From DASYRM01 sp036004405 (GTDB lineage Bacteria; Acidobacteriota; Vicinamibacteria; Vicinamibacterales; UBA2999): 35,134 bases of DNA. The DNA lies in contig DASYRM010000175.1 in assembly GCA_036004405.1 (NCBI GenBank), positions 1 through 35,134 of the forward strand. Reading direction: 5' to 3'. Both the position numbers and the translations under genes were made by a program. This document shows positions 14,328 through 21,895 of this stretch, piece after piece. Under the pieces are notes generated by a model. It did no database searches. It had not been told where the DNA came from and was given only the letters and a program-made list of their open reading frames with translations. Within the stretch, counting starts at the first letter, position 1, and each line of letters opens with the position of its first letter.

Positions 14328-14996
14328 TCAGTAGTACACCGTCACCCGGAACGATCCGGAGTTGTCATCGAGCGTCTCGTCGTTCACGCCCAGAAGCAAC
14401 GTGCCCGAGCCGCGCACGCGAATGCCTTCCGTATCGCTGCCGATGAAGAACGGCGCCTCGTCGCCGACGCGGCCGATCAGCGCCGCGGCGGGACGCCCCG
14501 GAATCGGCCGGCTGGGATTGCGCGGCGAGTTGTTCTCGCCCTCCGGACCATCCTGGCGGTTCGAACCCCACCGGATGCGGCCGGTCGCCTCGAAAAAGAT
14601 CGTCTGCCCATTCCGCACGTTGACGCCAGTGTCGGTCCATTGGGTGCGCGCCGACACGGTGACCTCGCGCTCGCGCAGCCCGCGCGGCCGGCCGACCTGG
14701 TCGTTGTCGCGGTCGCCGCGGTCGCCGCGATCCCCGCGATCCCCGCGATCGAACGGGCCGGGACCGTCTTGATCCAGCTCGATCGTGCGGACGTCCGCCT
14801 GCTCGACGCGGACGACACGGCCACGCCGCAGGCCGCGGTCTTCTTCGAATTCGAAGACACCGTCGCGCAGCCCGATGAGGCGGCCCGAGATCCGGTTGCC
14901 GTTTCGCATGACCAGCGTGTCGGCGACGACCACAGCCGTCCAAAGTCCCATCACGCAGGTGATGGCCGACACGATCCAGAGCCAACGCTTCATCAT
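14328..14996 (-). CDS. Secreted protein with PA-IL (LecA)-like beta-sandwich domain
   Basis: 222 aa. The start is ATG at 14996 or 14993; GGAGG at 15004-15000 favours the second (6-bp spacing). A signal peptide or membrane anchor (WLWIVSAITCVMGLWTAVVVA) is followed by a beta-rich region (LVMRNGNRISGRLIGL), a Gly-Asp-Arg tandem repeat (~residues 84-96), then a PA-IL-like domain: VTVSARTQWTDTGVNVRNGQ, AALIGRVG, PFFIGSD and LLLGVNDETLDDNSGSF. PA-IL domains bind galactose through Ca2+ in LecA; the calcium/sugar residues cannot be confirmed here. It is probably cotranscribed with the downstream NDT-SLOG gene. Confidence 0.8.
   Translation of the reverse strand: MMKRWLWIVSAITCVMGLWTAVVVADTLVMRNGNRISGRLIGLRDGVFEFEEDRGLRRGRVVRVEQADVRTIELDQDGPGPFDRGDRGDRGDRGDRDNDQVGRPRGLREREVTVSARTQWTDTGVNVRNGQTIFFEATGRIRWGSNRQDGPEGENNSPRNPSRPIPGRPAAALIGRVGDEAPFFIGSDTEGIRVRGSGTLLLGVNDETLDDNSGSFRVTVYY
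14706..14750 (-). repeat. In-frame 9-bp microrepeat encoding Gly-Asp-Arg units
   Basis: A GATCGCGGG/GACCGCGGC unit is repeated about four to five times inside the PA-IL-like gene, giving (GDR)n between the N-terminal region and the lectin-like domain. Neighbouring units are identical at the nucleotide level, so copy number could vary by slippage. Confidence 0.75.
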
Positions 14997-15042
14997 CGTC
15001 CTCCCTACCGACCTGCCTGCCCGCCCGCTCGCCCGCCCTAGT

Positions 15043-15837
15043 TTACGGCCGAGTAGGAACCGGTCTTGCCAGCCAGTCGCGCCAGCTCAGCCGACCTCGA
15101 TTCTCTGGCGGAGTATCGGCTGGAAGCGTGTTGTAACCACGCCGAAACCCTCGGGCGGTGCCGCTGAAGCCAGGGAACGGCACGATCGGCTTGCGCACGC
15201 CGCGAGCCTCCTTCCAGATCCGGGCGGCCTCGCGCGCCGTCATCCGCTCCGGTCCGCCAAAGTCCGGCAGCAGCCCGCGCGGACCCTCGTCGATCGCGCG
15301 CAGCAGTCGCGCGGCCAAGTCTTCGAGGCCAACCGACTGCAGGTGATACCCCGCCGGCAGCGGCATGACGAGCGGCATGTAGGTGGCGGCCTTCCCGAAC
15401 AGGAAGTCGATGAACGAGTGGAACTGCGTGGCGCGCAGGATCGAATAGGGCTGGCCGCTGGAGGCGAGGGCGCGTTCGGCCGCGAGCTTGCGCGCGTAGT
15501 ACGGCAGCGGGATGCGGTCGATGCCGACGATCGACACGTAGATCAGATGGCGAATCCCGGCGGCGCGGGCTGCCGTGGCGAGGTGACGTGTGCCTGCCTC
15601 GTCGGCCGCCGGGTCGCCGCGTGGATCGCTGGCCGCGTGGATGATCGCGTCCATGTCGGCCACCGCGGCCGGCAGCCCCTCGCCGGTGACGATGTCCGCC
15701 GTGGCCCACCGCGGCGCCGCGGTCACGTCCGGTGCCGGCTTGCGACTCATCGTCACCGCTCGATGCCCGGCGGCGTTCACGGCGCGCACGACCTCGCGGC
15801 CGAGCGTGCCGGTGCCGCCGGTGACGAGGACGTTCAC
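15043..15837 (-). CDS. NAD(P)-binding NmrA-like protein (atypical SDR)
   Basis: 264 aa, starting at the GTG at 15837 that overlaps the stop of the DinB gene by 4 bp (GTGA). VLVTGGTGTLGREVV (residues 3-17) is the dinucleotide-binding loop. DAIIHAASDP, LIYVSIVGIDRIPLPYYARK (with YxxxK) and the C-terminal DFGGPERMTAREAA match the NAD(P)H-binding/NmrA group, which includes quinone or flavin-related reductases and redox sensors. The substrate is unknown. Translational coupling to the DinB gene suggests a shared role, perhaps in redox or thiol stress. Confidence 0.85.
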   Translation of the reverse strand: MNVLVTGGTGTLGREVVRAVNAAGHRAVTMSRKPAPDVTAAPRWATADIVTGEGLPAAVADMDAIIHAASDPRGDPAADEAGTRHLATAARAAGIRHLIYVSIVGIDRIPLPYYARKLAAERALASSGQPYSILRATQFHSFIDFLFGKAATYMPLVMPLPAGYHLQSVGLEDLAARLLRAIDEGPRGLLPDFGGPERMTAREAARIWKEARGVRKPIVPFPGFSGTARGFRRGYNTLPADTPPENRGRLSWRDWLARPVPTRP

Positions 15838-16427
15838 GGGCGCTCCGTCGGCGGCGCGCCACCCGGGCCTGGCAGCGCCCGCTCGCCGTCGCGGCCCCGG
15901 TGCGCCAGCAGGTCCTCGATCGAGTCGTAGCGGTACACGACCGTCGCGCCGTTCTTGGGCAGGCCGCCGGTGTCGGCGGTGGGACCGTAGGTCGAAAAGA
16001 GCGGTTGCCCCCACATCCGCATGTAAGCGGTGAGCTGGCCGCGATGGTGCGCCGAGTGCGTGAAGCGCCGCACCAGCACCCACGCGCGCGACCGCGTCGT
16101 ATCGAAGAACGTGGTCGGCTCCTGGAACCACGCGTCCGGCTTCTGCCCCAGCGCTTCGAGGCGTGCGGCCGATACCGTGGCGTAGTGCTCGACGAAGGCG
16201 AGCCGCGTTTCGTCGGCCGGCAGCACCGGCTTTCCCACGTCGATCCCGAGCATGGTGCGCATCCACCCGTCCTCGCTCATGCACTGGTGCACCATGTGCT
16301 CGAGCGGCGTCCGCGCCCGCGGCTCCGGCCGGAAGCGCATCTGCTCGTCGGGGATCTGCGACCATACCGAGAGGATCTTGAGCCGTTCCGTGTCGTAGGT
16401 TTCGGCGAAGAACGAAAACGCGGCCAT
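15834..16427 (-). CDS. DinB-family four-helix metalloprotein
   Basis: 197 aa from the ATG at 16427 (MAAFSFFAETYDTERLKIL); a TTG further upstream is less likely. DinB/YfiT proteins are four-helix bundles with three His metal ligands; here the candidates are in PLEHMVHQ and THSAHHRGQL. Some members are thiol-dependent S-transferases acting with mycothiol or bacillithiol, but most have no known role. It is divergent from the HAD gene with only 29 bp between them. Confidence 0.85.
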   Translation of the reverse strand: MAAFSFFAETYDTERLKILSVWSQIPDEQMRFRPEPRARTPLEHMVHQCMSEDGWMRTMLGIDVGKPVLPADETRLAFVEHYATVSAARLEALGQKPDAWFQEPTTFFDTTRSRAWVLVRRFTHSAHHRGQLTAYMRMWGQPLFSTYGPTADTGGLPKNGATVVYRYDSIEDLLAHRGRDGERALPGPGGAPPTERP

Positions 16428-16456
16428 GAGGAGACAATAACGCAGGCTCAAGGCTC

Positions 16457-17146
16457 ATGACTCAAGACGAAGGGCTCGGGTTGCGCGCAGTGGTCTTCGA
16501 CATGGACGGGCTGATGCTCGACACGGAGCCGATCTACAAGATCGCCTGGCAGGCAGCCTCGGCGGAGCTCGGCTACGTGATCGATGACGCCTTGTACGCG
16601 ACGTTCGTGGGCCGCCGCACTGAAGATTGCGAGCGGGACCTGGTCGAGCGATTCGGACCCGGTTTTCCACTCGACCGGTTTCGCGCACAATGGCCGCCGC
16701 TCTGGAGAGCTGAAGCCACGGCTCACGGCATCCAGAAGAAACCGGGCCTGCTCGAACTGCTCGCGTTTCTGGACACCGCAGCCGTCCCGCTCGCCGTTGC
16801 GACGTCGACCGAGACGGACCTTGCCGCGGTCAGTCTTCGCGCCGCGGGTCTCGGCGGACGCTTTCGTGTCGTGGTCACCGGCGACGAAATCGCGCACGGC
16901 AAACCCGCCCCGGACATCTATCTGGAGGCTGCCCGCCGTCTGCAGATCGAGCCCGCCCACTGTGTCGCGCTCGAGGACTCCGAGGCTGGAATCCTGGCGG
17001 CGAGCCGGGCCGGGATGGTTCCGCTGCTGATTCCGGACGGCGCGCCGCCGTCCCCCGCCGCGGCCAAGGCGGCCTTTCGCGTCCTGCAGTCTCTAACCGA
17101 GGCACAACCTCTAGTCGGGACTCTCATGGAACGAGGTGCCACATGA
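16457..17146 (+). CDS. HAD-superfamily hydrolase, beta-phosphoglucomutase-like
   Basis: 229 aa. Motif I is VFDMDGLMLDT (nucleophile Asp and acid/base Asp), motif II is AVATSTE, motif III the Lys in GKPAPDIY, and motif IV LEDSEAG. This is the GPH/beta-PGM subgroup with an alpha-helical cap between motifs I and II. The substrate is probably a sugar phosphate or other small phosphate ester. The stop overlaps the next gene's ATG by 4 bp. Confidence 0.9.
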   Translation: MTQDEGLGLRAVVFDMDGLMLDTEPIYKIAWQAASAELGYVIDDALYATFVGRRTEDCERDLVERFGPGFPLDRFRAQWPPLWRAEATAHGIQKKPGLLELLAFLDTAAVPLAVATSTETDLAAVSLRAAGLGGRFRVVVTGDEIAHGKPAPDIYLEAARRLQIEPAHCVALEDSEAGILAASRAGMVPLLIPDGAPPSPAAAKAAFRVLQSLTEAQPLVGTLMERGAT

Positions 17147-17820
17147 ATTCATCCGTCGCTGCGGCCGTGACCGTGATCGGTGCTTCGGTGGTGGCGTGCC
17201 TTGCGGTCCCGCTCGTCGCCCAACGCGCCGATCGCCTGGAAGGCAAGAACGTCGCGATCGCGCCGACGACGTTCAAGGGCCAGAGTGCGGTGCAGCTGAT
17301 CGCCGCTCCCGACGCCGCCAACGGCACGTCGTACGCCGCGGTCACGGACACGTCGTTTCGTGACGGCACCATCGAGGTGGATCTGGCCGGCCAGCCGGCG
17401 GCAGGCGCCGGCGGCGGTGCCCGCGGGTTCATCGGCATCGCCTTCCGCCTGCAGGCGGACGGGCAGTACGAGTACATCTATCTCCGGCCAACCAACGGCC
17501 GCGCCGACGATCAAGTCAGGCGGAATCACTCCACCCAATACAGTGCGCACCCGGACTTCGACTTCGCCCAATCGCGGAAGGAGGCGCCGGAAAAGTACGA
17601 GTCGTACGTCGATCTGCAGCCCGGGGTCTGGACCAAATACAAGATCGAGGTGGAAGGCCGTAGAGCACGGCTCTACGTGCACGGGACGGAGCAGCCCGTC
17701 CTGATCGTGAACGATCTCAAGCACGAGCCGCGGCAGGGACAAGTGGCTCTCTGGGTCGGCCCCGGCACCGAGGGCTACTTCGCCAATCTGAAGATCACGG
17801 CGAAAATCACGGCGAAATAG
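17143..17820 (+). CDS. Secreted concanavalin-like (DUF1080/LamG-type) domain protein
   Basis: 225 aa with a signal peptide (hydrophobic run ending AVPLVAQ). The rest looks like a beta-sandwich: DGTIEVDLAGQPAAGAGGGA, RGFIGIAFRLQADGQYEYIY, WTKYKIEVEGRRARLYVHG and FANLKITAKI. This layout matches 3-keto-disaccharide hydrolase/DUF1080 and related ConA-like domains that act on or bind glycans. No catalytic residues can be assigned. It is translationally coupled to the HAD gene and followed by a strong hairpin. Confidence 0.75.
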   Translation: MNSSVAAAVTVIGASVVACLAVPLVAQRADRLEGKNVAIAPTTFKGQSAVQLIAAPDAANGTSYAAVTDTSFRDGTIEVDLAGQPAAGAGGGARGFIGIAFRLQADGQYEYIYLRPTNGRADDQVRRNHSTQYSAHPDFDFAQSRKEAPEKYESYVDLQPGVWTKYKIEVEGRRARLYVHGTEQPVLIVNDLKHEPRQGQVALWVGPGTEGYFANLKITAKITAK

Positions 17821-17830
17821 GTGAAACGAA

Positions 17831-17860
17831 AACGGCCGGCGGTGTGAACCGCCGGCCGTT
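17831..17860. terminator. Strong hairpin after the DUF1080-like gene, probable bidirectional terminator
   Basis: A perfect 13-bp stem (AACGGCCGGCGGT / ACCGCCGGCCGTT) around GTGA starts 10 bp after the stop at 17820. A-rich sequence precedes it (GAAACGAAAA) but only TT follows on the plus strand. On the minus strand the trailing sequence is TTCGTTTC. It separates convergent genes, so it could stop transcription from both sides. Confidence 0.65.
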
Positions 17861-17865
17861 CAGAC

Positions 17866-17885
17866 GGGCCGCCTGAAGGCGGCCC
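17866..17885. repeat. Palindromic intergenic repeat, GGCCGCC type
   Basis: GGGCCGCCTGAAGGCGGCCC followed by CTACGTCG, directly next to the 17831-17860 hairpin, in the gap between convergent genes. Confidence 0.85.
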
Positions 17886-17931
17886 CTACGTCGTGGCTTC
17901 CGCCGCGGGCGCCCCCCCCACGACTGTCAGC

Positions 17932-18420
17932 CTACGTGGTGGCCGCCGCCGCCGGCGGCGCGGTCGTCGCAGCGCCGCCTTCCTTGGCGACCTGCACCTT
18001 GATCGTCACCGTCACGTCACGGTGCAGCTTCAGCGGCACCGGGTGCGTGCCGACCGTCTTGATCGGCTCGGGCAGGATCAGCTTGCGGCGGTCGATCTCG
18101 AAGCCCTTGCTCTTGAGGAACTCGGCGATGTCGGCCGACGTGACCGAGCCGTACAGTTGATCGGTCTCGCCAACGCGGCGCGTAATCACCACGTCGATCG
18201 CCTCGATGCGGCTGGCGATGGCCTGGGCCTGCGATTTCTCGTCGGCCTCCTTGACCTCCATGATCTTGCGCTCGCGCTCGACGTGCCGCTTGTTGCCGTC
18301 GGTGGCCGGCAGCGCCAGCTTGCGCGGCAGCAGGTAGTTGCGGGCGTAGCCCGCGGCCACCTTGACGATGTCGCCACGCTTGCCGAGGTGCTCGACGTAC
18401 TGTCTGAGAATCACTTCCAT
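17932..18420 (-). CDS. rplI: 50S ribosomal protein L9
   Basis: 162 aa. The N-terminal RNA-binding domain is typical (MEVILRQYVEHLGKRGDIV, then KVAAGYARNYLLPRKLA), followed by the long connecting helix and the C-terminal domain with LYGSVTSADIAEFL and HRDVTVTIKV. There is an Ala/Thr/Pro-rich tail of about 15 residues beyond the usual end. It is the last gene of the rpsF-rpsR-rplI operon, 25 bp after rpsR. Confidence 0.97.
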   Translation of the reverse strand: MEVILRQYVEHLGKRGDIVKVAAGYARNYLLPRKLALPATDGNKRHVERERKIMEVKEADEKSQAQAIASRIEAIDVVITRRVGETDQLYGSVTSADIAEFLKSKGFEIDRRKLILPEPIKTVGTHPVPLKLHRDVTVTIKVQVAKEGGAATTAPPAAAATT

Positions 18421-18445
18421 GACTGCGTCTCCGTTCCGTTCGCGC

Positions 18446-18742
18446 CTACTCGGCCGTGTACGGGATGAGCGCCAGCTGGCGCGCGCGCATCAGTGCCACG
18501 CGCAGTTTCCGCTGATGCAGCGCGCAGGTGCCCGAGATGCGGCGCGGCAGGATCTTCGCGCGCTCCGGAACGAAGGGGAGCAGCAGCTTGGTGTCCTTGT
18601 AGTTGATGTCGTCGATCTTGTCCGAGCAGAACTTGCACACCTTGCGGCGGCGGAACATCGGCCGGCGCTGGCCGTCCTTGCTCTGACTGCCCGCGGCACC
18701 GCGGCCACCCTTCTTGGCGCCGAAACTCTTGCGTCCGTTCAT
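18446..18742 (-). CDS. rpsR: 30S ribosomal protein S18
   Basis: 98 aa; longer than the ~75-aa E. coli protein because of a basic Gly-rich N-terminal extension. The core is clear: CKFCSDKIDDINYKDTKLLL, then RISGTCALHQRKL. The CxxC and later Cys/His make this a possibly zinc-binding form. The ATG overlaps the rpsF stop by 4 bp. Confidence 0.97.
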   Translation of the reverse strand: MNGRKSFGAKKGGRGAAGSQSKDGQRRPMFRRRKVCKFCSDKIDDINYKDTKLLLPFVPERAKILPRRISGTCALHQRKLRVALMRARQLALIPYTAE

Positions 18743-19200
18743 CGGTCCATCCCCCGCTCGTTGCCCATGTCAAAGCGATCGTCGCGATCGTCATCCGCGT
18801 CGCCACGCTGCCCTTCGCCGGGCTGGCGCTCGGCCGGCAGGCCGCGCGCGACGCGGCGGCGCTGCGAGGTGGCAGCGCGAGCGGCCTTGGTGCGCTCGAT
18901 CACGGCCTGCTGTTCGTCCACGCGGACGACGAGGTGGCGGATGATCAGATCGGTCACTTTGATGCGCCGATCGATTTCCTTCATCAGCTCACCCGTGCCG
19001 TTGATCACTTCCAGCACGTAGGTGCCTTCCTTGTGCCGGCCAATTTCGTAGGCAAGCCTGCGGCGGCCCCAGTTGTCGGTCCTCTCGATCGCGCCGCCGA
19101 TGCGCTGCACGATGGCTTCCACCTGGTTGTGCAGATCGGCCACTTGATCGTCGGACGCTTCGGGCGACACGACGTACACGAGTTCGTACTTCCTGGTCAT
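18739..19200 (-). CDS. rpsF: 30S ribosomal protein S6
   Basis: 153 aa. The S6 core is YELVYVVSPEASDDQVADL, then GGAIERTDNWGRRRLAYEI and GTYVLEVINGTGELMKEIDR, with VTDLIIRHLVVRVDE. The last ~50 residues are a charged disordered tail (Arg/Asp/Glu/Gly). S6 binds 16S rRNA as a dimer with S18, whose gene follows with a 4-bp overlap. AGGAG lies a proper distance upstream of the ATG. Confidence 0.96.
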   Translation of the reverse strand: MTRKYELVYVVSPEASDDQVADLHNQVEAIVQRIGGAIERTDNWGRRRLAYEIGRHKEGTYVLEVINGTGELMKEIDRRIKVTDLIIRHLVVRVDEQQAVIERTKAARAATSQRRRVARGLPAERQPGEGQRGDADDDRDDRFDMGNERGMDR

Positions 19201-19278
19201 GCGTCTCCTTCTGGACGTAAGGCCGCCCGACGCTGTCTCTTAAGGATTGGCCTTTTGAGACGTGCGGGAGGCAAGGAG
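19201..19278 (-). promoter_or_regulatory. rpsF upstream leader with imperfect hairpin
   Basis: The 78-bp gap between pth and rpsF holds an imperfect inverted repeat on the minus strand, GTCTCAAAAGG/CCTTAAGAGAC (9 of 11 pairs, 5-nt loop), followed by a GC-rich stretch and the AGGAG ribosome-binding site. Leaders of rpsF-rpsR operons in several phyla bind the S6:S18 complex for autoregulation; I cannot show that motif here. It may also just be a promoter or terminator remnant. Confidence 0.25.
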
Positions 19279-19869
19279 TCAGTCGTTGTCCGGCTCCGTG
19301 GGGTCCGGGTTGTACGTGTTCATCACCTTCTCGATGTCCGCCACGGCGAACATCTCAGCGGCATCCGCCGCCCGGGCGATGAACGTCTCGAGATCGGCGC
19401 GTTCGCCGTTCTCGAACTTCGCGAGCACGTGATCGGCAAGATCCCGCCTGCCGTCTCCGCGCCCGACCCCCAGCCGCAGCCGGGGAAACTGTGTCGAGCC
19501 GAGGCCGGCAATCACCGACTTCAGCCCGTTGTGGCCGCCCGCCGACCCGTGCGACCGTGCCCGCAGTCGCGTGAACGGCAGGGCCGCTTCGTCCACGACG
19601 ATCAGCAGATCCGAGGCCGGGACGTCGTAGTAGCGCGCCAGCGCCGCCACGGCCTCCCCGCTGCGGTTCATGTAGGTCAGCGGCTTGGCCAGCATCCACG
19701 CAGGCTCGCCGAAGCGCTTGGCCACGAACGTTTCCGGCACCTGCCCCGGCGCCATCGCCCACGTGAGGTGATGCCGCCGCGCGAGTTCGTCGGCCACCAT
19801 GAAGCCGACGTTGTGCCGCGTCTCGCGATACTCCCTGCCGGGGTTGCCCAGCCCGACGATCAGGCGCAC
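19279..19869 (-). CDS. pth: Peptidyl-tRNA hydrolase
   Basis: 196 aa from the GTG at 19869. It cleaves peptidyl-tRNA released from stalled ribosomes. LIVGLGNPGREYRETRHNVG carries the catalytic His19 and substrate-contacting Asn9; PLTYMNRSG, VVDEAALP and GSAGGHNGLKS are the other conserved blocks. The usual DDLDLP is DEAALP here. It lies 8 bp after rplY. The longer reading frame upstream is only antisense/frame-shifted rplY. Confidence 0.95.
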   Translation of the reverse strand: MRLIVGLGNPGREYRETRHNVGFMVADELARRHHLTWAMAPGQVPETFVAKRFGEPAWMLAKPLTYMNRSGEAVAALARYYDVPASDLLIVVDEAALPFTRLRARSHGSAGGHNGLKSVIAGLGSTQFPRLRLGVGRGDGRRDLADHVLAKFENGERADLETFIARAADAAEMFAVADIEKVMNTYNPDPTEPDND

Positions 19870-19877
19870 GACAACCG

Positions 19878-20585
19878 CTACTTCTTGTCCTTCTTGTCCT
19901 TGTCGCCGGCTTCTTCTTCCTTGTCGCCCTTGCCCTTCTTGATGACTTCGGGCTCGGCCGTCGTCGCCGCCGCCGGGGCCGCACCTTCCGCCGCCGCGGT
20001 GGCCGATTCCTCGGCCTTCGGCATCACGACGTGGACGAGCATCGTGTCGCCTTCGGTCACCGGCTTCCATTTGGCGTCGGCGGTCACGATGTCGCGCACG
20101 CGGACCGACTGGTGCAGCTCGAGCTCGCTGACGTCCACGTCGATGTGCTCGGGGATGTTCGCCGGCAGACACTCGACCTGAATCTCGCGGGTCACGAAGT
20201 CGAGCAGGCCGCCCTGCACCTTCACGCCCTTGGGCTCGCCCTTGAGCGACACCGGCACCGTCACGACGATCGCCTTGTCCATCGCGAGCTGGTAGAAGTC
20301 CGCGTGGAGCAGCGCGTTCGTCACCGGGTCACGCTGATATTCCCTCACCAGCACCTGGGTCGACGTGCCATCGAGCTTGAGCGTGATGAGCGTGTTGACG
20401 CCGGAGTCGGACTGAAAGATCCGCGTCAGCCCCTTGGGGTCGACGGTCACGGGCACGCCTACCGGCGCCTTGCCGTCCTTGCTGGGGCCGTACACGACGG
20501 CCGGCAGCCGGCCCGCCGCGCGGTGGCGCCGCGCCTCGTTCTTGCCCTTGTCCGTCCGCTTGATCGCTTCGAGTGTCGCTTCCAT
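19878..20585 (-). CDS. rplY: 50S ribosomal protein L25/TL5 (Ctc form)
   Basis: 235 aa: N-terminal 5S rRNA-binding L25 domain (KGKNEARRHRAAGRLPAVVY, then LVREYQRDPVTNALLHADFY) plus the C-terminal beta domain of the CTC/TL5 type (VPVSLKGEPKGVKVQGGLLD, then VECLPANIPEHIDVD). An Ala-rich linker leads to a highly charged Lys/Glu/Asp tail. GAGGAA precedes the ATG. It sits between prs and pth as in many bacteria. Confidence 0.96.
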   Translation of the reverse strand: MEATLEAIKRTDKGKNEARRHRAAGRLPAVVYGPSKDGKAPVGVPVTVDPKGLTRIFQSDSGVNTLITLKLDGTSTQVLVREYQRDPVTNALLHADFYQLAMDKAIVVTVPVSLKGEPKGVKVQGGLLDFVTREIQVECLPANIPEHIDVDVSELELHQSVRVRDIVTADAKWKPVTEGDTMLVHVVMPKAEESATAAAEGAAPAAATTAEPEVIKKGKGDKEEEAGDKDKKDKK

Positions 20586-20597
20586 CTCTATTCCTCT

Positions 20598-20619
20598 AGG
20601 CGGACCTGAAGGTCCGCCT
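20598..20619. repeat. Palindromic intergenic repeat, GGCGGACC type
   Basis: GGCGGACCTGAAGGTCCGCC with flanking A/T and a CTACGTACG tail, between prs and rplY. As a hairpin in the prs-rplY transcript it could lower read-through or stabilise the prs 3' end. Confidence 0.85.
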
Positions 20620-20636
20620 CTACGTACGAAAACGTC

Positions 20637-21617
20637 TTACACGAACAACGAGGAGACCGACGTCTCCTCGTGGATGTTGCGAATCGCCTGGCCCAGCAGC
20701 CGCGCCACCGAGAGCACCACGATCTTCTTGCACCGCCGGCCCGCCTCGCTCAGCGGCACGGTGTTGGTCACAATCAGCTGATCGAGCGGCGACTTGTCGA
20801 TGCGCTCGATGGCCGGCCCCGACAGTACGCCGTGGACGGCGCAGGCGAGCACGCGCTCGGCACCCGCCTCCTTGAGCGCCTGCGCGGCCTTCTGAATCGT
20901 GCCGGCAGTGTCGATGATGTCGTCCTGCAGAATGCAGGTGCGCCCCTGGACGTCGCCGATGACGTTCATGACCTCGGCCGTACCGTCCTCGGTGCGCCGC
21001 TTGTCGACGATGGCCAGTTCGGCGTCGAGACGCTTGGCGTAGGCGCGGGCGCGTTCGGCGCCGCCAGCATCCGGCGAGACGATGGTCAGGTTCGGATAGT
21101 TGAGCCGCGAGCAGTAGTCGATGATCACCGGCGCCGCGAACAGGTGATCGACCGGGATGTCGAAGAAGCCCTGGATCTGCGCCTTGTGCAGGTCCATCGT
21201 CAGCACACGATTGGTGCCGGCGGCGCTCAGCAGGTTGGCCACGAGCTTGGCCGAGATCGGGACGCGCGGCTTGTCCTTGCGGTCCTGCCGGGCGTAGCCG
21301 TAATACGGCACCACGGCGGTGATGCGCGACGCGGAGGAGCGGCGGAACGCGTCGATCATCACCATCAGCTCCATCAGGTGCTGATCCACCGGGGTGCTGG
21401 TGGGCTGGACGATGAAGACGTCGGCGCCGCGGATGTTCTCGTCGATCTGGAACGACACCTCGCTGTCGGGAAAACGGCGCAGCCGGGCCTGCCCCAGCGG
21501 CAGGCCGAGCATCTCGGCAATCTCCTTCGACAGCTGCGGATGTGCGCTGCCGGCGAAGAGCTTCAGCTCGCCGTATCCGGTGGCCACAAGGCCCTCACCA
21601 CTGAGAGGTCGCTTCAT
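20637..21617 (-). CDS. prs: Ribose-phosphate pyrophosphokinase (PRPP synthetase)
   Basis: 326 aa from the ATG at 21617; the frame stays open through the tRNA gene upstream but that part is not coding. It makes PRPP from ribose 5-phosphate and ATP. Conserved blocks: LKLFAGSAHPQLSKEIAEML, ENIRGADVFIVQPT, YGYARQDRKDKPR, TMDLHKAQIQGFFDIPVDHL and the PRPP-binding DDIIDTAGT. Length is normal. It lies between tRNA-Gln and rplY, a common arrangement. Confidence 0.96.
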   Translation of the reverse strand: MKRPLSGEGLVATGYGELKLFAGSAHPQLSKEIAEMLGLPLGQARLRRFPDSEVSFQIDENIRGADVFIVQPTSTPVDQHLMELMVMIDAFRRSSASRITAVVPYYGYARQDRKDKPRVPISAKLVANLLSAAGTNRVLTMDLHKAQIQGFFDIPVDHLFAAPVIIDYCSRLNYPNLTIVSPDAGGAERARAYAKRLDAELAIVDKRRTEDGTAEVMNVIGDVQGRTCILQDDIIDTAGTIQKAAQALKEAGAERVLACAVHGVLSGPAIERIDKSPLDQLIVTNTVPLSEAGRRCKKIVVLSVARLLGQAIRNIHEETSVSSLFV

Positions 21618-21636
21618 CAAGTCGCAACTCGAGAAC

Positions 21637-21711
21637 TGGTTGGGGCGGGAGGATTCGAACCTCCGAATACGGGATCCAAAGTCCCGCGCCTTACCGCTTG
21701 GCCACGCCCCA
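21637..21711 (-). tRNA. tRNA-Gln (anticodon UUG)
   Basis: 75 nt including an encoded CCA (21639-21637). The acceptor stem TGGGGCG/CGCCCCA is perfect and begins with the U1-A72 pair typical of glutamine tRNAs. The anticodon loop reads CTTTGGA with anticodon TTG; the T-arm carries GGTTCGAATCC. The discriminator base is A. It lies 20 bp upstream of prs on the same strand. Confidence 0.96.
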
Positions 21712-21771
21712 GTCCCTGGCACTCCAGGACACACGCCTAGGTACCGCCTGGCAAGGCCAACGCAAACTCAT

Positions 21772-21801
21772 AGTGTAGTAGAGACTTGCAGGTCCGGGCA
21801 A
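21772..21801 (-). promoter_or_regulatory. Candidate promoter for tRNA-Gln and prs
   Basis: On the minus strand TTGCCC (21801-21796) and TACACT (21777-21772) are separated by 18 bp, an acceptable sigma-70-type spacing, about 60 bp before the tRNA. The -35 box overlaps the 14-bp direct repeat that abuts the permease element, so the element stops exactly at this promoter. Confidence 0.45.
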
Positions 21802-21810
21802 GCGACCGCG
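21797..21810 (+). repeat. 14-bp direct repeat, left copy (possible target-site duplication)
   Basis: GGCAAGCGACCGCG directly abuts the left terminal inverted repeat. The right copy at 24910-24923 differs only by one C/T. Confidence 0.7.
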
Positions 21811-21848
21811 GGGATAAGAGATAGCGCGCGCCAAATGACACCCCCCCT
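21811..21848 (+). repeat. Left terminal inverted repeat of the permease element
   Basis: The outer 29 bp match the reverse complement of 24881-24909 at 27 positions, including an 18-bp identical core ATAAGAGATAGCGCGCGC. After a one-base length difference, CCCCCCCT is also shared. Confidence 0.8.
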
Positions 21849-21895
21849 CGCGTGCGATTTCGCGCCTGAATCCGAGCGTTCGCGCGCCCTGCCCG

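Noticed and set aside
14706..14750. RGD-like adhesion motif in the PA-IL-like protein
   Set aside because: RGD arises simply from the Gly-Asp-Arg tandem repeat; there is no evidence for integrin-type binding.
15838..16458. Upstream extension of the NmrA-like frame to 471 codons
   Set aside because: That part overlaps the DinB gene in another frame; the GTG at 15837 coupled to the DinB stop is the natural start.
21618..21734. Upstream extension of the prs reading frame
   Set aside because: It runs through the tRNA-Gln gene; the ATG at 21617 fits known PRPP synthetase starts.
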